From Clostridium_AM sp963780135 (GTDB taxonomy: Bacteria > Bacillota > Clostridia > Clostridiales > Clostridiaceae): 64,000 nt of DNA. This document shows positions 1 through 8,429 of this stretch, in pieces. The notes under the pieces were generated by a model. The model was not told the origin of the DNA. It did not search any database and saw only the letters and a list, made by a program, of their open reading frames with translations. Position 1 is the stretch's first letter, and each line of letters opens with the position of its first letter. The position numbers and the translations under genes are program-made. The stretch is taken from positions 2,418,001 to 2,482,000 of the forward strand of contig CAWAAR010000003.1 of NCBI GenBank assembly GCA_963780135.1, read 5' to 3'.

Positions 1-45
1 TTTCTAATAGAGTGTGAAGTTCATCCATTAGAAAATACGTTATAA
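1..45 (+). CDS. ilvB: acetolactate synthase large subunit, last 14 codons only
   Basis: The first 45 bases read in frame as a 14-residue tail (FLIECEVHPLENTL) followed by TAA. The tail looks like the C-terminus of a thiamine-diphosphate-dependent acetolactate synthase large subunit, which combines two pyruvates in branched-chain amino acid synthesis. The assignment rests mainly on position: the stop is 9 bases before ilvN, the usual ilvB-ilvN order. The rest of the gene is outside the window. Confidence 0.55.
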   Translation, partial: FLIECEVHPLENTL

Positions 46-54
46 AAGGGGGAG

Positions 55-573
55 ATGATTATTAATAAGTATGTATTATCAGTACTGGTAGAAAATCATT
101 CGGGAGTTTTAAGTAAAATTTCAGGATTATTCAGCAGAAGAGGTTATAATATTCACAGTTTAACTGTAGGTGTTACAGAAGATCCTGAAATATCGCGTAT
201 GACCATTGTTATTTTAGGCGATGAGTATATGCTAGAACAAATTAATAAACAATTGAATAAATTGGTAGATGTTATAAAAGTAGTAGAGCTATATATTAAT
301 AAATCTGTTTATAGAGAGTTAGCTCTAATAAAAGTAAATTCAGATGCAAACACTAAATCTTCTATTACAGAAACTGTTAACATATTTAGATCTAATATTA
401 TAGATTTAGACAATAAAAGTATGACAGTGGAAATAACAGGAGATGAAGAAAAAATATCAGCATTTATAAATCTCATGAAACCCTATGGTATTAAAGAAAT
501 TGTTAGAACAGGGGTAACTGCACTGGAAAGAGGAAATAAATCTATGGAAGGGATCCAAGGCAAATTTGCATAA
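55..573 (+). CDS. ilvN: acetolactate synthase small (regulatory) subunit
   Basis: Regulatory subunit of acetohydroxyacid synthase, the first step of valine, leucine and isoleucine synthesis; it binds valine and activates the large subunit. The 172 residues show an N-terminal ACT domain (about 4-76) with the family motif NHSGVLSKISGLFSRRGYNI, and a second ACT-like half with the usual ending (about 85-160). Length is normal. The frame is closed by TAA at 43-45, so ATG 55 is the only good start; its G-rich ribosome-binding site (46-52) is unusually close, about 2 nt. It follows the ilvB tail. A strong terminator overlaps its stop codon, so the operon ends here. Confidence 0.93.
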   Translation: MIINKYVLSVLVENHSGVLSKISGLFSRRGYNIHSLTVGVTEDPEISRMTIVILGDEYMLEQINKQLNKLVDVIKVVELYINKSVYRELALIKVNSDANTKSSITETVNIFRSNIIDLDNKSMTVEITGDEEKISAFINLMKPYGIKEIVRTGVTALERGNKSMEGIQGKFA

Positions 574-600
574 AAGCAAATTTACCTTGGATCCTTTTAT
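551..600 (+). terminator. rho-independent terminator after ilvN
   Basis: A 19-bp stem with one mismatch (551-569 with 576-594) has a 6-nt loop and is followed by TTTTATT. The left arm contains the last codons of ilvN and the stop codon sits in the loop. Confidence 0.9.
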
Positions 601-1057
601 TAATGGAAAGAATTGCTTTTGCAAATTATAAGGGTAATTATGATATGTGAATATTATTTTATAAATATAATATATTAAGTTATAGGATTATTATTTTAAT
701 ATTGGGAATTTTGCACATTAAATATTTAATAATTTTATTTATAATTAATATAAATAAAGGTAAGAATAAATTTAGTAAAGATACCATATTAAATAAAGTA
801 ATAGTTACTACTATGTTTGAAGGGATTTTAGTAGTAATTTCTAGTGCTATGAGTTATGATTTAGATATAATAAGTAAAACTAGAAAACCTATAATTACTG
901 TAGATTAGTTGGAAAAATCAAAAAACTAATGAAAGATTTCATGGATATGATGGCAAAATTCTGCTTAACTGTATGGTTTAAAATTAAGTTAATTTTAGCT
1001 GAATTTATTCAGTTTGAAGCAGCACTTGGATAAAACTAAAAGAAAGGAGAATGAATT
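601..1057. other. 457-bp gap with no convincing gene
   Basis: A TTG-started frame (702-908, 68 codons) has no ribosome-binding site and no recognisable motif. It could be a decayed coding fragment. Nothing else was seen except the upstream region and ribosome-binding site of galU (AAAGGAG, about 1041-1047). Confidence 0.4.
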
Positions 1058-1957
1058 ATGAATGTAAAAAAAGCTATAATTCCAGCAGCAGGGTTAGGTA
1101 CAAGGTTTTTACCAGTAACAAAGGCGCAGCCTAAAGAAATGCTGCCAATAGTTGATAAGCCTACTATTCAATATATAGTTGAAGAAGCTGTAGCTTCAGG
1201 TATTGAAGAAATTCTAATAATCACAGGCAGAAATAAAAGAGCTATAGAAGACCATTTTGATAAATCAGTTGAATTGGAGCATGAGCTTGAAAATAGTAAT
1301 AAAGGGGAACTACTCCAATTGGTGAGGAGTATATCCAACATGGCGGATATCTATTATATAAGACAAAAAGAACCAAGAGGATTAGGTCATGCTATAAGTC
1401 GTGCAAAAACCTTTGTAGAGAATGAGCCTTTTGCTGTTATGCTTGGTGATGATATAATTGATAGTAAAGTTCCCTGTTTGAAGCAGTTAATAGGTTGTTA
1501 TAATAAATATAAAACTTCTGTACTTGGGGTACAATCAGTTCGCAGAACAGAAGTATTTAAGTATGGTATAGTAAAAGGTATAGAGGTTGAAAATAGGGTC
1601 TATAAGGTTAATAATATGGTAGAAAAACCTAAAGTAGAGGAAGCACCATCAAATATTGCCATTTTGGGAAGATATATAATAACTCCTAATATATTTGAAA
1701 TACTTGAAAATACTAAACCTGGTAGAGGTGGAGAAATACAACTCACTGATGCGTTAAAGGAATTAGCTGCTAAGGAGGCTGTTTATGCTTATTGCTTTGA
1801 AGGAAAAAGGTATGATGTTGGAGATAAATTTGGATTTTTACAAGCTAATATAGAATATGCATTAAAGAGAGATGATTTGAAAGAAGAATTAATGTCATAT
1901 ATTTTGAATATTGGAGATAAAGAAAATCTAAAGGGAAAAAATTTATTGAGAAGATAA
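1058..1957 (+). CDS. galU: UTP-glucose-1-phosphate uridylyltransferase
   Basis: Cytosolic enzyme making UDP-glucose from UTP and glucose-1-phosphate, for cell-surface glycans, glycolipids and galactose metabolism. The 299-residue protein has the nucleotide-binding loop AAGLGTRFLPVTKAQPKEML (about 10-29), the GDD metal-site motif near residue 130 and the EKP motif near 191, all typical of bacterial GalU. Length is normal. The ATG has a good AAAGGAG site. It is a single-gene unit: the upstream neighbour ends in a terminator and a strong hairpin follows. Confidence 0.95.
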   Translation: MNVKKAIIPAAGLGTRFLPVTKAQPKEMLPIVDKPTIQYIVEEAVASGIEEILIITGRNKRAIEDHFDKSVELEHELENSNKGELLQLVRSISNMADIYYIRQKEPRGLGHAISRAKTFVENEPFAVMLGDDIIDSKVPCLKQLIGCYNKYKTSVLGVQSVRRTEVFKYGIVKGIEVENRVYKVNNMVEKPKVEEAPSNIAILGRYIITPNIFEILENTKPGRGGEIQLTDALKELAAKEAVYAYCFEGKRYDVGDKFGFLQANIEYALKRDDLKEELMSYILNIGDKENLKGKNLLRR

Positions 1958-2021
1958 TTTTTAAAATCAGATTCTACTTAGCAATCTGTAAGCTTTACAT
2001 TTTCAAGGATACATCATTTAC

Positions 2022-2072
2022 AAAGGGACTGTTCAAAGTAATTTTTAGATTGCTTTGAACAGTCCCTTTTAT
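2022..2072 (+). terminator. rho-independent terminator after galU
   Basis: An 18-nt left arm (2022-2039) pairs with 2053-2069. The loop is AT-rich and the right arm runs into TTTTAT. Confidence 0.88.
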
Positions 2073-2169
2073 AGATAAATGTGTTTAAAAGTTTAGAATT
2101 TACAATGGACAGTAAAAAGAGGATTTTTTTAAAAAATCATCCATTAAATCTTTGACTTGGTAAAAATTG

Positions 2170-2198
2170 TTGTTAACGCAATTTTTAGATAGTATAAT
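2170..2198 (+). promoter_or_regulatory. sigma-A type promoter of the isomerase-like gene
   Basis: TTGTTA (2170-2175) and TATAAT (2193-2198) are separated by exactly 17 nt. They lie about 52 nt upstream of the start codon at 2251. Confidence 0.7.
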
Positions 2199-2250
2199 AA
2201 GGTTATATGCATTATACATATGAATTTTAAATTATAGGGGAGGAATTTGT

Positions 2251-3732
2251 ATGATTAATATTCCACAAGTAAAACTTGGAATTGTAGCGGTGAGTAGGGA
2301 TTGTTTTCCAATAGAACTTAGTGAAAAGAGAAGAAAAGCAGTAGTTAAGGCTTGCAAGGAACAAAAAATTGAGGTTTTTGAAGGTACTACTACTGTAGAA
2401 AATGAAAAGGATGCTTTAAAAGCTTTAGAAGAATTAAAGAAAGCTAATGTAAATGCTTTAATTGTATACCTTGGAAATTTTGGACCAGAAGGTCCAGAAA
2501 CAATGTTAGCACAAAAGTTTTCCGGACCAACAATGTATGTAGCAGCAGCTGAAGAAACAGAGACAGGCCTTTTAGAGAATAGGGGAGACGCATATTGCGG
2601 AATGTTAAATGCTTCTTACAATTTAGCATTAAGAAAATTAAATCCTTATATTCCAGAATATCCAGTAGGTGTACCAGAAGAAATTGCTCATATGATTTGT
2701 GATTTTAATAATATAGCTAGAGTAGTAATAGGAATTTCTAAACTTAAAATTTTCAGCTTTGGACCAAGACCACAGGATTTTTTAGCTTGCAATGCACCAA
2801 TAAAGCCTTTGTATGATTTAGGTGTAGAAATTATGGAAAATTCAGAACTAGATTTATTTGAAACATTTAATAATCACAAAGATGATCTAAGAATTAAAGA
2901 TGTTGTTAAGGAAATGGAAGCGGAACTGGGAGCAGGAAACAATTATCCAGTTATATTACCAAAACTTGCACAGTATGAAATTACACTTAAGGATTGGATT
3001 GAAAATAACATAGGAGTATCTGAATATGCAGTGTTTGCAAATAAGTGCTGGCCTGCATTTCAAACGCAATTTGGATTTGTGCCTTGCTATGTTAATTCGA
3101 GACTTGCAGAAAGAGGCATATCTGTAAGTTGTGAAACGGATATATATGGTGCTCTTAGTGAATATATTATTACTTGTGCCACAGGTATGCCAGCAACATT
3201 GCTTGATATAAATAACTCAGTTCCAGAAGATATGTTTAAAAATAATAGTGAAAAATTTAAAGAGTACAAGCTTAATGATTTATTTATGGGCTTCCACTGT
3301 GGAAATACTGCTAAATCTTGTATGAAAAATGCTGCTATGAAATATCAACGTATTATGCACAGGCAGTTAGAACCAGGTAAAGAACCAAATATAACAAGAG
3401 GAACTTTAGAAGGGGCAATAAGACCGGGAGATGTAACAATGTTTAGACTCCAAAGCACAGCTGATGCTTCATTAAGAAGTTATGCTGCAGAAGGTGAAAT
3501 AATAGATGTAGATCCTAACTCTTTTGGAAGTATAGGTATATTTGCAATTAAAGAAATGTCAAGATTTTATAGACATGTGTTAATAGCAAAAAGATATCCT
3601 CATCATGCAGGTATAGCATTTAAACATACAGGAAAAGTATTATTTGCAGCTATGAAGATGATGGGAATTGAAGATGTTGCATATAATCAACCACAGTATA
3701 TTCCATATAAAAATGAAAATCCTTTTAAATAA
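2251..3732 (+). CDS. L-fucose/L-arabinose isomerase-fold family protein
   Basis: A 493-residue soluble protein resembling the L-fucose isomerase related family: alternating beta-strands of a Rossmann-like N-terminal half, then a C-terminal barrel-like part with HHAGIAFKHTG near residue 450. Families of this fold interconvert aldoses and ketoses with Mn2+, but no sugar kinase, aldolase or transporter lies nearby, so the substrate is unknown. ATG 2251 has an AGGGGAGGA site about 8 nt upstream. It stands alone between a promoter and a terminator. The family call is fairly safe; the reaction is not. Confidence 0.75.
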   Translation: MINIPQVKLGIVAVSRDCFPIELSEKRRKAVVKACKEQKIEVFEGTTTVENEKDALKALEELKKANVNALIVYLGNFGPEGPETMLAQKFSGPTMYVAAAEETETGLLENRGDAYCGMLNASYNLALRKLNPYIPEYPVGVPEEIAHMICDFNNIARVVIGISKLKIFSFGPRPQDFLACNAPIKPLYDLGVEIMENSELDLFETFNNHKDDLRIKDVVKEMEAELGAGNNYPVILPKLAQYEITLKDWIENNIGVSEYAVFANKCWPAFQTQFGFVPCYVNSRLAERGISVSCETDIYGALSEYIITCATGMPATLLDINNSVPEDMFKNNSEKFKEYKLNDLFMGFHCGNTAKSCMKNAAMKYQRIMHRQLEPGKEPNITRGTLEGAIRPGDVTMFRLQSTADASLRSYAAEGEIIDVDPNSFGSIGIFAIKEMSRFYRHVLIAKRYPHHAGIAFKHTGKVLFAAMKMMGIEDVAYNQPQYIPYKNENPFK

Positions 3733-3770
3733 CTAGAAAATGAATTAAAAATTAAATTTATTATAAAATG

Positions 3771-3816
3771 AAAAGGTATATAGATTTTAATGTACATAAA
3801 TCTATATACCTTTTTT
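3771..3816 (+). terminator. rho-independent terminator after the isomerase-like gene
   Basis: Arms 3771-3788 and 3798-3814 form a long AT-rich stem (core GGTATATAGATTT) that ends in a T6 run. Confidence 0.85.
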
Positions 3817-4011
3817 AGAATTTTTAGCAAAAAATAAGATTTTAATAAACTTGAAGAAAAAGGTGGCAAATAGTAGTATAATAGTAAATGTACATTAATG
3901 AAATTGTTAAATTCAGATGGGATTTTGTCTAATACTGTAATATTAAGTTGCATTTAGATATTCGTTCCACATGAATTAAGTTTCAGTTTATAGGAGGCTT
4001 CGTATTAGTAA

Positions 4012-5322
4012 ATGTTGGAGACTAGAGAAGATAAGGAAAAAGTAATAAAAAGACCAAAATTAAAAGTTAACAAAAAGAAAATGGCAAGAGCTTTAGGTTT
4101 ATTGGTTATATTAATTTATATTATACATATATTATGGGTACAGTTTTTAGTTAGTAAATATGACAAACTTATATATCCAGGAGTTAAAGTGGAAGGCATA
4201 AAGTTAAATGGAAAAACTAAAGAAGAAGCTGTAAATACGCTAAAACGCAGCTATGTAAACGAAATATTTAAGAAAAATATAGTAATTAAAGTTGAAGATA
4301 AGAACTATACAATAAATTATTCAAAGCTAAATATAACTTATAATATAGATGACACTGTAAAGGAAGCTTTTAAGTATGGAAAAGATAAGAACAATTATGA
4401 TAAATATGAAACTATAGAAAGCGGTAAAGAAAAGTTGTTTAGTTTAAAGTATAGTTATGATAAAAAAGAAATTGAAGATACCATGACAAAAATTCAGCAG
4501 CAGTTTGACAAAAGTCCAGTAAATGCCAGTATAACTAAAGACAAAAATGATGAATTTAAGATTTCTTCAGAAAAAGAAGGACAAGCATTTGATAAGGATA
4601 AGCTTATCAAAGATATTGATGAAGGAATCAGTAACAAAGCTATTAAAGATGTGGTAGTTACTGCTCAAATAAAAAAAGTACAGCCTGAAATGAAAAAGTC
4701 GGATTTAGAAAAAATTGATACAAAAATATCCACATTTAGCACTAATTTTTCATCTTCTGCAGATAACCGAGTTAATAATATTAATGTATCAGCAAAAGCT
4801 TTAAACGGGGTTACTATAATGCCAAAGGGAAGCTTTAGTTTTAATAAGTTAGTAGGAGAAAGAACAGAAAAAAGAGGGTATAAAGCTGCAACAGTTATTG
4901 TAGGAGATAAACTAGAATCTGGTTTAGGTGGAGGAGTATGTCAAGTGTCAACTACGCTGCATAATGCTGTAGTAAGAGCAGGTATAGTGCCTACAGAAAG
5001 AGATCACCATAATATTCCTGTTAGTTACGTAGGGCTTGGTATGGATGCAACTGTGGATTATGGAAATATAGATTATAAATTTAAAAATACACTAGAATAT
5101 CCTATATATATAGAATGTTTAGTAAAAGATAAAGATTTAATATTTAATATTTATTCCAATTCTAATTTGACTAAAAAAACTTATGACCTTGTAAATGATG
5201 TTAAAACAGTAAGTAGTAAAGATGGTAAAACAGTGTGTACAGCAAAAGCTTATAAAGTTACTTCAGAAAACGGAAAAGAAATTTCAAAGCAACAAATAAA
5301 TACTGATATTTATAATAAATAA
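4012..5322 (+). CDS. VanW-family envelope protein with YoaR-like peptidoglycan-binding domain
   Basis: A 436-residue membrane-anchored protein. A basic N-terminus precedes one transmembrane helix (about 28-50). Residues 60-230 look like the repeated PG_binding_4/YoaR region. Residues about 245-380 are a VanW domain with the signature GGGVCQVSTTLHNAV and the NVSAKALNG entry motif. The protein should face the cell wall. VanW was named from vancomycin-resistance operons, but the family is widespread and its function is poorly known; no van genes are here. The frame is closed by TAA just before ATG 4012. The AGGAGG site (3992-3997) is rather far upstream, 14 nt. Confidence 0.85.
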   Translation: MLETREDKEKVIKRPKLKVNKKKMARALGLLVILIYIIHILWVQFLVSKYDKLIYPGVKVEGIKLNGKTKEEAVNTLKRSYVNEIFKKNIVIKVEDKNYTINYSKLNITYNIDDTVKEAFKYGKDKNNYDKYETIESGKEKLFSLKYSYDKKEIEDTMTKIQQQFDKSPVNASITKDKNDEFKISSEKEGQAFDKDKLIKDIDEGISNKAIKDVVVTAQIKKVQPEMKKSDLEKIDTKISTFSTNFSSSADNRVNNINVSAKALNGVTIMPKGSFSFNKLVGERTEKRGYKAATVIVGDKLESGLGGGVCQVSTTLHNAVVRAGIVPTERDHHNIPVSYVGLGMDATVDYGNIDYKFKNTLEYPIYIECLVKDKDLIFNIYSNSNLTKKTYDLVNDVKTVSSKDGKTVCTAKAYKVTSENGKEISKQQINTDIYNK

Positions 5323-5328
5323 CTTTTT

Positions 5329-5390
5329 AAAAACAAAACCCTGTTTAGGTATAAATTTTAAAAACTAAACGGGATTTTGTTTTTAAATTA
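5329..5390 (+). terminator. rho-independent terminator after the VanW gene
   Basis: AAAAACAAAACCCTGTTTAG (5329-5348) pairs with the segment around 5364-5385, which ends in TTTTGTTTTTAAATT. The remaining spacer to 5628 is AT-rich and I see no gene in it. Confidence 0.8.
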
Positions 5391-5628
5391 AATAATGGAA
5401 TGAACATAAAAAATATATTTGAAATATATGTAAATAAAAATATATATTTGTAAATAAAAATATCATAAAATAGAACTTTGATATACAAATTAATTAAATT
5501 AAATAGATTATGTAAAATAATGATAAAATTTAAGGAAAAACATATAAAGAATGTCAAAATACTTACGAAATATACATTATGTATTATATATACATAAAAA
5601 CAAAACATATAATTTATAGGGGGTAAAT

Positions 5629-6270
5629 ATGAAAAACGTGAAAAAAAACCTAGCAATATTTATGAGTTTACTAATGATTCCTTTAATGCTAATGGGATGT
5701 AAACCAAAGGTGGCTCCTGACGAGACTGCAAAAACTTTATTTAATTTTGCAGTTAAAGGAGATCAAACTGGATTATCTAAAATTGGAGTGTCTCAAAGTG
5801 AAATTGACAGCGCTGTAAAGAAGGAAAAAGAGTCATTTATTAAAGAAATAAAAGGCACTTTTACAAGTTCAGGTTTACAAATTACAGATGCACAAGTAAA
5901 TGAAGTATATAAAGCAGTGGTAGATGACTTTAAAAAAGTAACAGTAACTGCAGAAACTACTTCACAAACTGATAAAACTGCTGAAGTAAAATTAAAATCA
6001 ACTTATTTCGATTTAGAAGCAATTTCTATGAAGGCAGCAAATACTGCTATTGACCAGTTTAAAGACTCAGGAATAACAGATGAAAAAGAGCTTAAAACAA
6101 AATTAACAGATGCTTTTATTAAAAACCTAATAGCAGAATTAAAAAATGCTAAGCCAGGACAATCTAAAGAAAAAACTTTCAAATTTATTATAAAAGATAA
6201 AGTCTGGTTCCCAGAAAATGAGGATCAATTCTTCTCAGATATAGCTGGATTAGCTTCAGGACAGAAATAA
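5629..6270 (+). CDS. secreted lipoprotein (DUF5105-like)
   Basis: A 213-residue predicted lipoprotein. A lysine-rich n-region and hydrophobic core end in the lipobox LMGC with Cys24 as lipidation site. The mature part is charged and helical with many Lys and Glu, and resembles the DUF5105/DUF4878-like lipoproteins common in clostridia; function is unknown. ATG 5629 follows a GGGGG-type ribosome-binding site. It is monocistronic, closed by a terminator that also separates it from the convergent penicillin-binding protein gene. Confidence 0.75.
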   Translation: MKNVKKNLAIFMSLLMIPLMLMGCKPKVAPDETAKTLFNFAVKGDQTGLSKIGVSQSEIDSAVKKEKESFIKEIKGTFTSSGLQITDAQVNEVYKAVVDDFKKVTVTAETTSQTDKTAEVKLKSTYFDLEAISMKAANTAIDQFKDSGITDEKELKTKLTDAFIKNLIAELKNAKPGQSKEKTFKFIIKDKVWFPENEDQFFSDIAGLASGQK

Positions 6271-6294
6271 AATTTAAAAAATTATACTAAATGT

Positions 6295-6350
6295 AAAAAA
6301 GCACTATCAAAATTTATTGAAATTCAATAATATTGATAGTGCTTTTTTTA
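6295..6350. terminator. bidirectional terminator between convergent genes
   Basis: AAAAAAGCACTATCAA (6295-6310) pairs with the matching arm ending near 6349, GATAGTGCTTTTTTT. There are A and T runs on both outer sides, so it can serve the lipoprotein gene on + and the penicillin-binding protein gene on -. Confidence 0.85.
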
Positions 6351-6394
6351 GTTATGAATACTAAGTGTTAAATTTGTAATCCCTTGGATATATA

Positions 6395-8200
6395 CTAGTT
6401 AGCAGGTTTATCCAGAGATAATTCACCTTTCATTATCATGTAGTTGAAGATCTGATTAAAAAGATCCTTAGCCACTGGAGCAGATACTTGACTGCCATAG
6501 TAATTTGATGGATCAGGTTCATCTACTGAAACAAGTAAAGTAATTTTAGGATCATCTGCAGGTGCCATACCAGCAAAAGAAGAAAAATACTTATCAGCTT
6601 CATAACCACCGCCTTTTGGGTTCGCCTTTTGAGCAGTTCCAGTTTTACCTGCAATGTGATAACCATCAATAAAAGCATTGTGCCCAACTCCTGTTGGGAG
6701 ACTTACTACTTTTTCTAAATAAGATCTTAAAGTAGTTGCACCATTAGTATCAAGAATTGCTTTTTTACCAAGGTCAGTAAAGGTTTTATCTACAACTGGG
6801 TTATTATTTTCATCTGCATGAGTTATTTGTTTCATAATGTGGGGTCTTATCCAGGTACCACCATTTGCTACAGAATTAAATGCAGCTAAATATTGAACTG
6901 CAGTAACTGAAAGTCCTTGTCCAAAAGCTAAACTAGATAAGTCAACATTATTCATTGTGTCAGGATTTTTAACTATGCCAATAGATTCTCCAGGTAAATC
7001 AATACCTGTTTTTTGACCAAAGCCAAATAAGGATACATAGTAAGTTAATCGGCCTTTACCTAATTGCTGTCCTAATTTCATAAAGCCTACATTACAGGAA
7101 TTTTTAATTATATCACCAAAACTTTCTGTACCATGGCCATTTTTATCCCAACAGCTAATGACAGTTCCGTCTACATTTAAGCTTCCGTTGCAGTAGAAGG
7201 TACTGTTTTCATTTGCCACATTTTCCTTAATTGCTGCATAAGCAGTAATTACTTTAAATATAGAACCTGGTTCAAAGGAATTTTGTACAGCATTGTTTTT
7301 TAAGATAGCATCCAGGGATTTACTAGTTTTTTCTTTTAAATTTTTAGTTGGGCTGTTAGGATCAAAGTCAGGTTTACTTACCATAGCTAATATTTCACCA
7401 GTTTTAGGATCCATTACAGTTATGGTAACTGATTTGGCCTTATTATCAGTTAAAGCTTTTTGAGCAGCCTTTTCGGCAATAGACTGAATATTTTCATCAA
7501 CAGTTAAAACTACATCTTTACCATTAACTGGAGCAGAATATTCTGAGTTGCCATAAGGCAATTGAGTACTGTTTCTATCTGCCTCAAAGGTAGTATGTCC
7601 AGGTGTTCCATATAGTTCTTTATTATAGGCTAATTCAACACCAGAAACACCTTTGCCCTCTAAATTTACATAACCAAGTACTCCAGATAAAAAATTATTA
7701 TTTGGATAATATCTTTTTGAATCGGAGGAAGTTATAAGCCCTCTAAATTTTAATGCATTTATTTTATCTATTTGAGGTTTATCAATACCTCTAGCTAAAA
7801 TAGCAAATTTTATGGGAATTCCATTAGAGGAAGTTTTGTTTAATATAGCAGATATTTCATCAGTACTCATAGCAAGCATAGGTGATAACGTTGCAGCAAG
7901 TTGCTCTGGCGTCATTTTTTTATCTATTAAGGTATTTCTTAATGTAGCCATATCAAGGTCAACCCTATAAGAATTCATGCTTACAGCTATTTCCATGCCA
8001 TTACGGTCTAATATTCTTCCTCTTCTAGCAGGAATCTCCATAGAGTTTGTCCACTGCTTTAAAGCTTTAGTTTTGTAATATGAAGACTTAACGGACATAA
8101 TATAAAAAAGTCTTCCTGCTATACCTAAAAATACAAAAATAAGCATAAGTAATATAAAGAATAGTCTTTTGGATGGTTTGGTTTTTTTCTTTTGTACCAG
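6395..8200 (-). CDS. class B penicillin-binding protein (FtsI/SpoVD-type transpeptidase)
   Basis: A membrane-anchored peptidoglycan transpeptidase of about 601 residues. The dimerisation (pedestal) domain starts with the RRGRILDRNG motif. The transpeptidase domain has the active-site SIFK (about 313), an SCN triad member (about 369) and KTGT (about 520). No PASTA domain follows, unlike typical SpoVD. The first ATG (8146) would cut the transmembrane helix. In-frame upstream codons supply a basic tail and the rest of the helix, and an AAGGAGG site (8215-8209) sits 8 nt before a CTG at 8200 (or 5 nt before an ATT at 8203). I therefore infer a non-canonical start. It is a single gene, convergent with the lipoprotein gene. 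Confidence 0.85.
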   Translation of the reverse strand: MVQKKKTKPSKRLFFILLMLIFVFLGIAGRLFYIMSVKSSYYKTKALKQWTNSMEIPARRGRILDRNGMEIAVSMNSYRVDLDMATLRNTLIDKKMTPEQLAATLSPMLAMSTDEISAILNKTSSNGIPIKFAILARGIDKPQIDKINALKFRGLITSSDSKRYYPNNNFLSGVLGYVNLEGKGVSGVELAYNKELYGTPGHTTFEADRNSTQLPYGNSEYSAPVNGKDVVLTVDENIQSIAEKAAQKALTDNKAKSVTITVMDPKTGEILAMVSKPDFDPNSPTKNLKEKTSKSLDAILKNNAVQNSFEPGSIFKVITAYAAIKENVANENSTFYCNGSLNVDGTVISCWDKNGHGTESFGDIIKNSCNVGFMKLGQQLGKGRLTYYVSLFGFGQKTGIDLPGESIGIVKNPDTMNNVDLSSLAFGQGLSVTAVQYLAAFNSVANGGTWIRPHIMKQITHADENNNPVVDKTFTDLGKKAILDTNGATTLRSYLEKVVSLPTGVGHNAFIDGYHIAGKTGTAQKANPKGGGYEADKYFSSFAGMAPADDPKITLLVSVDEPDPSNYYGSQVSAPVAKDLFNQIFNYMIMKGELSLDKPAN

Positions 8201-8360
8201 AATGGTTGCCTCCTTTTTTAAATGATTGCTTTATAGTAATCATGTAATTCTATAAAACTATTATAAGTCATATTCAAAAAAATAACTAGTTAGTATAATA
8301 GCCTATTTTGCGTTATATTGAGTCAGCAGAACCCTTTGATAGAAAAAATATCGAAATGAT

Positions 8361-8398
8361 CTAGTTAAGGCTATTTTTATAAACATAGCCTTAACTAG
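8361..8398. terminator. perfect 14-bp hairpin downstream of hydA
   Basis: CTAGTTAAGGCTAT (8361-8374) pairs with 8385-8398 around a 10-nt AT loop. It lies 32 nt after the hydA stop. On the minus strand the tail is only moderately T-rich, so it may act as a terminator or as a transcript-end stabiliser. Confidence 0.55.
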
Positions 8399-8429
8399 AT
8401 TATAGAGCATATTCAATAAAAGAAATAGA

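Noticed and set aside
702..908. 68-codon TTG-started frame between ilvN and galU
   Set aside because: No ribosome-binding site, no recognisable motif and very AT-rich; treated as non-coding or a decayed fragment.
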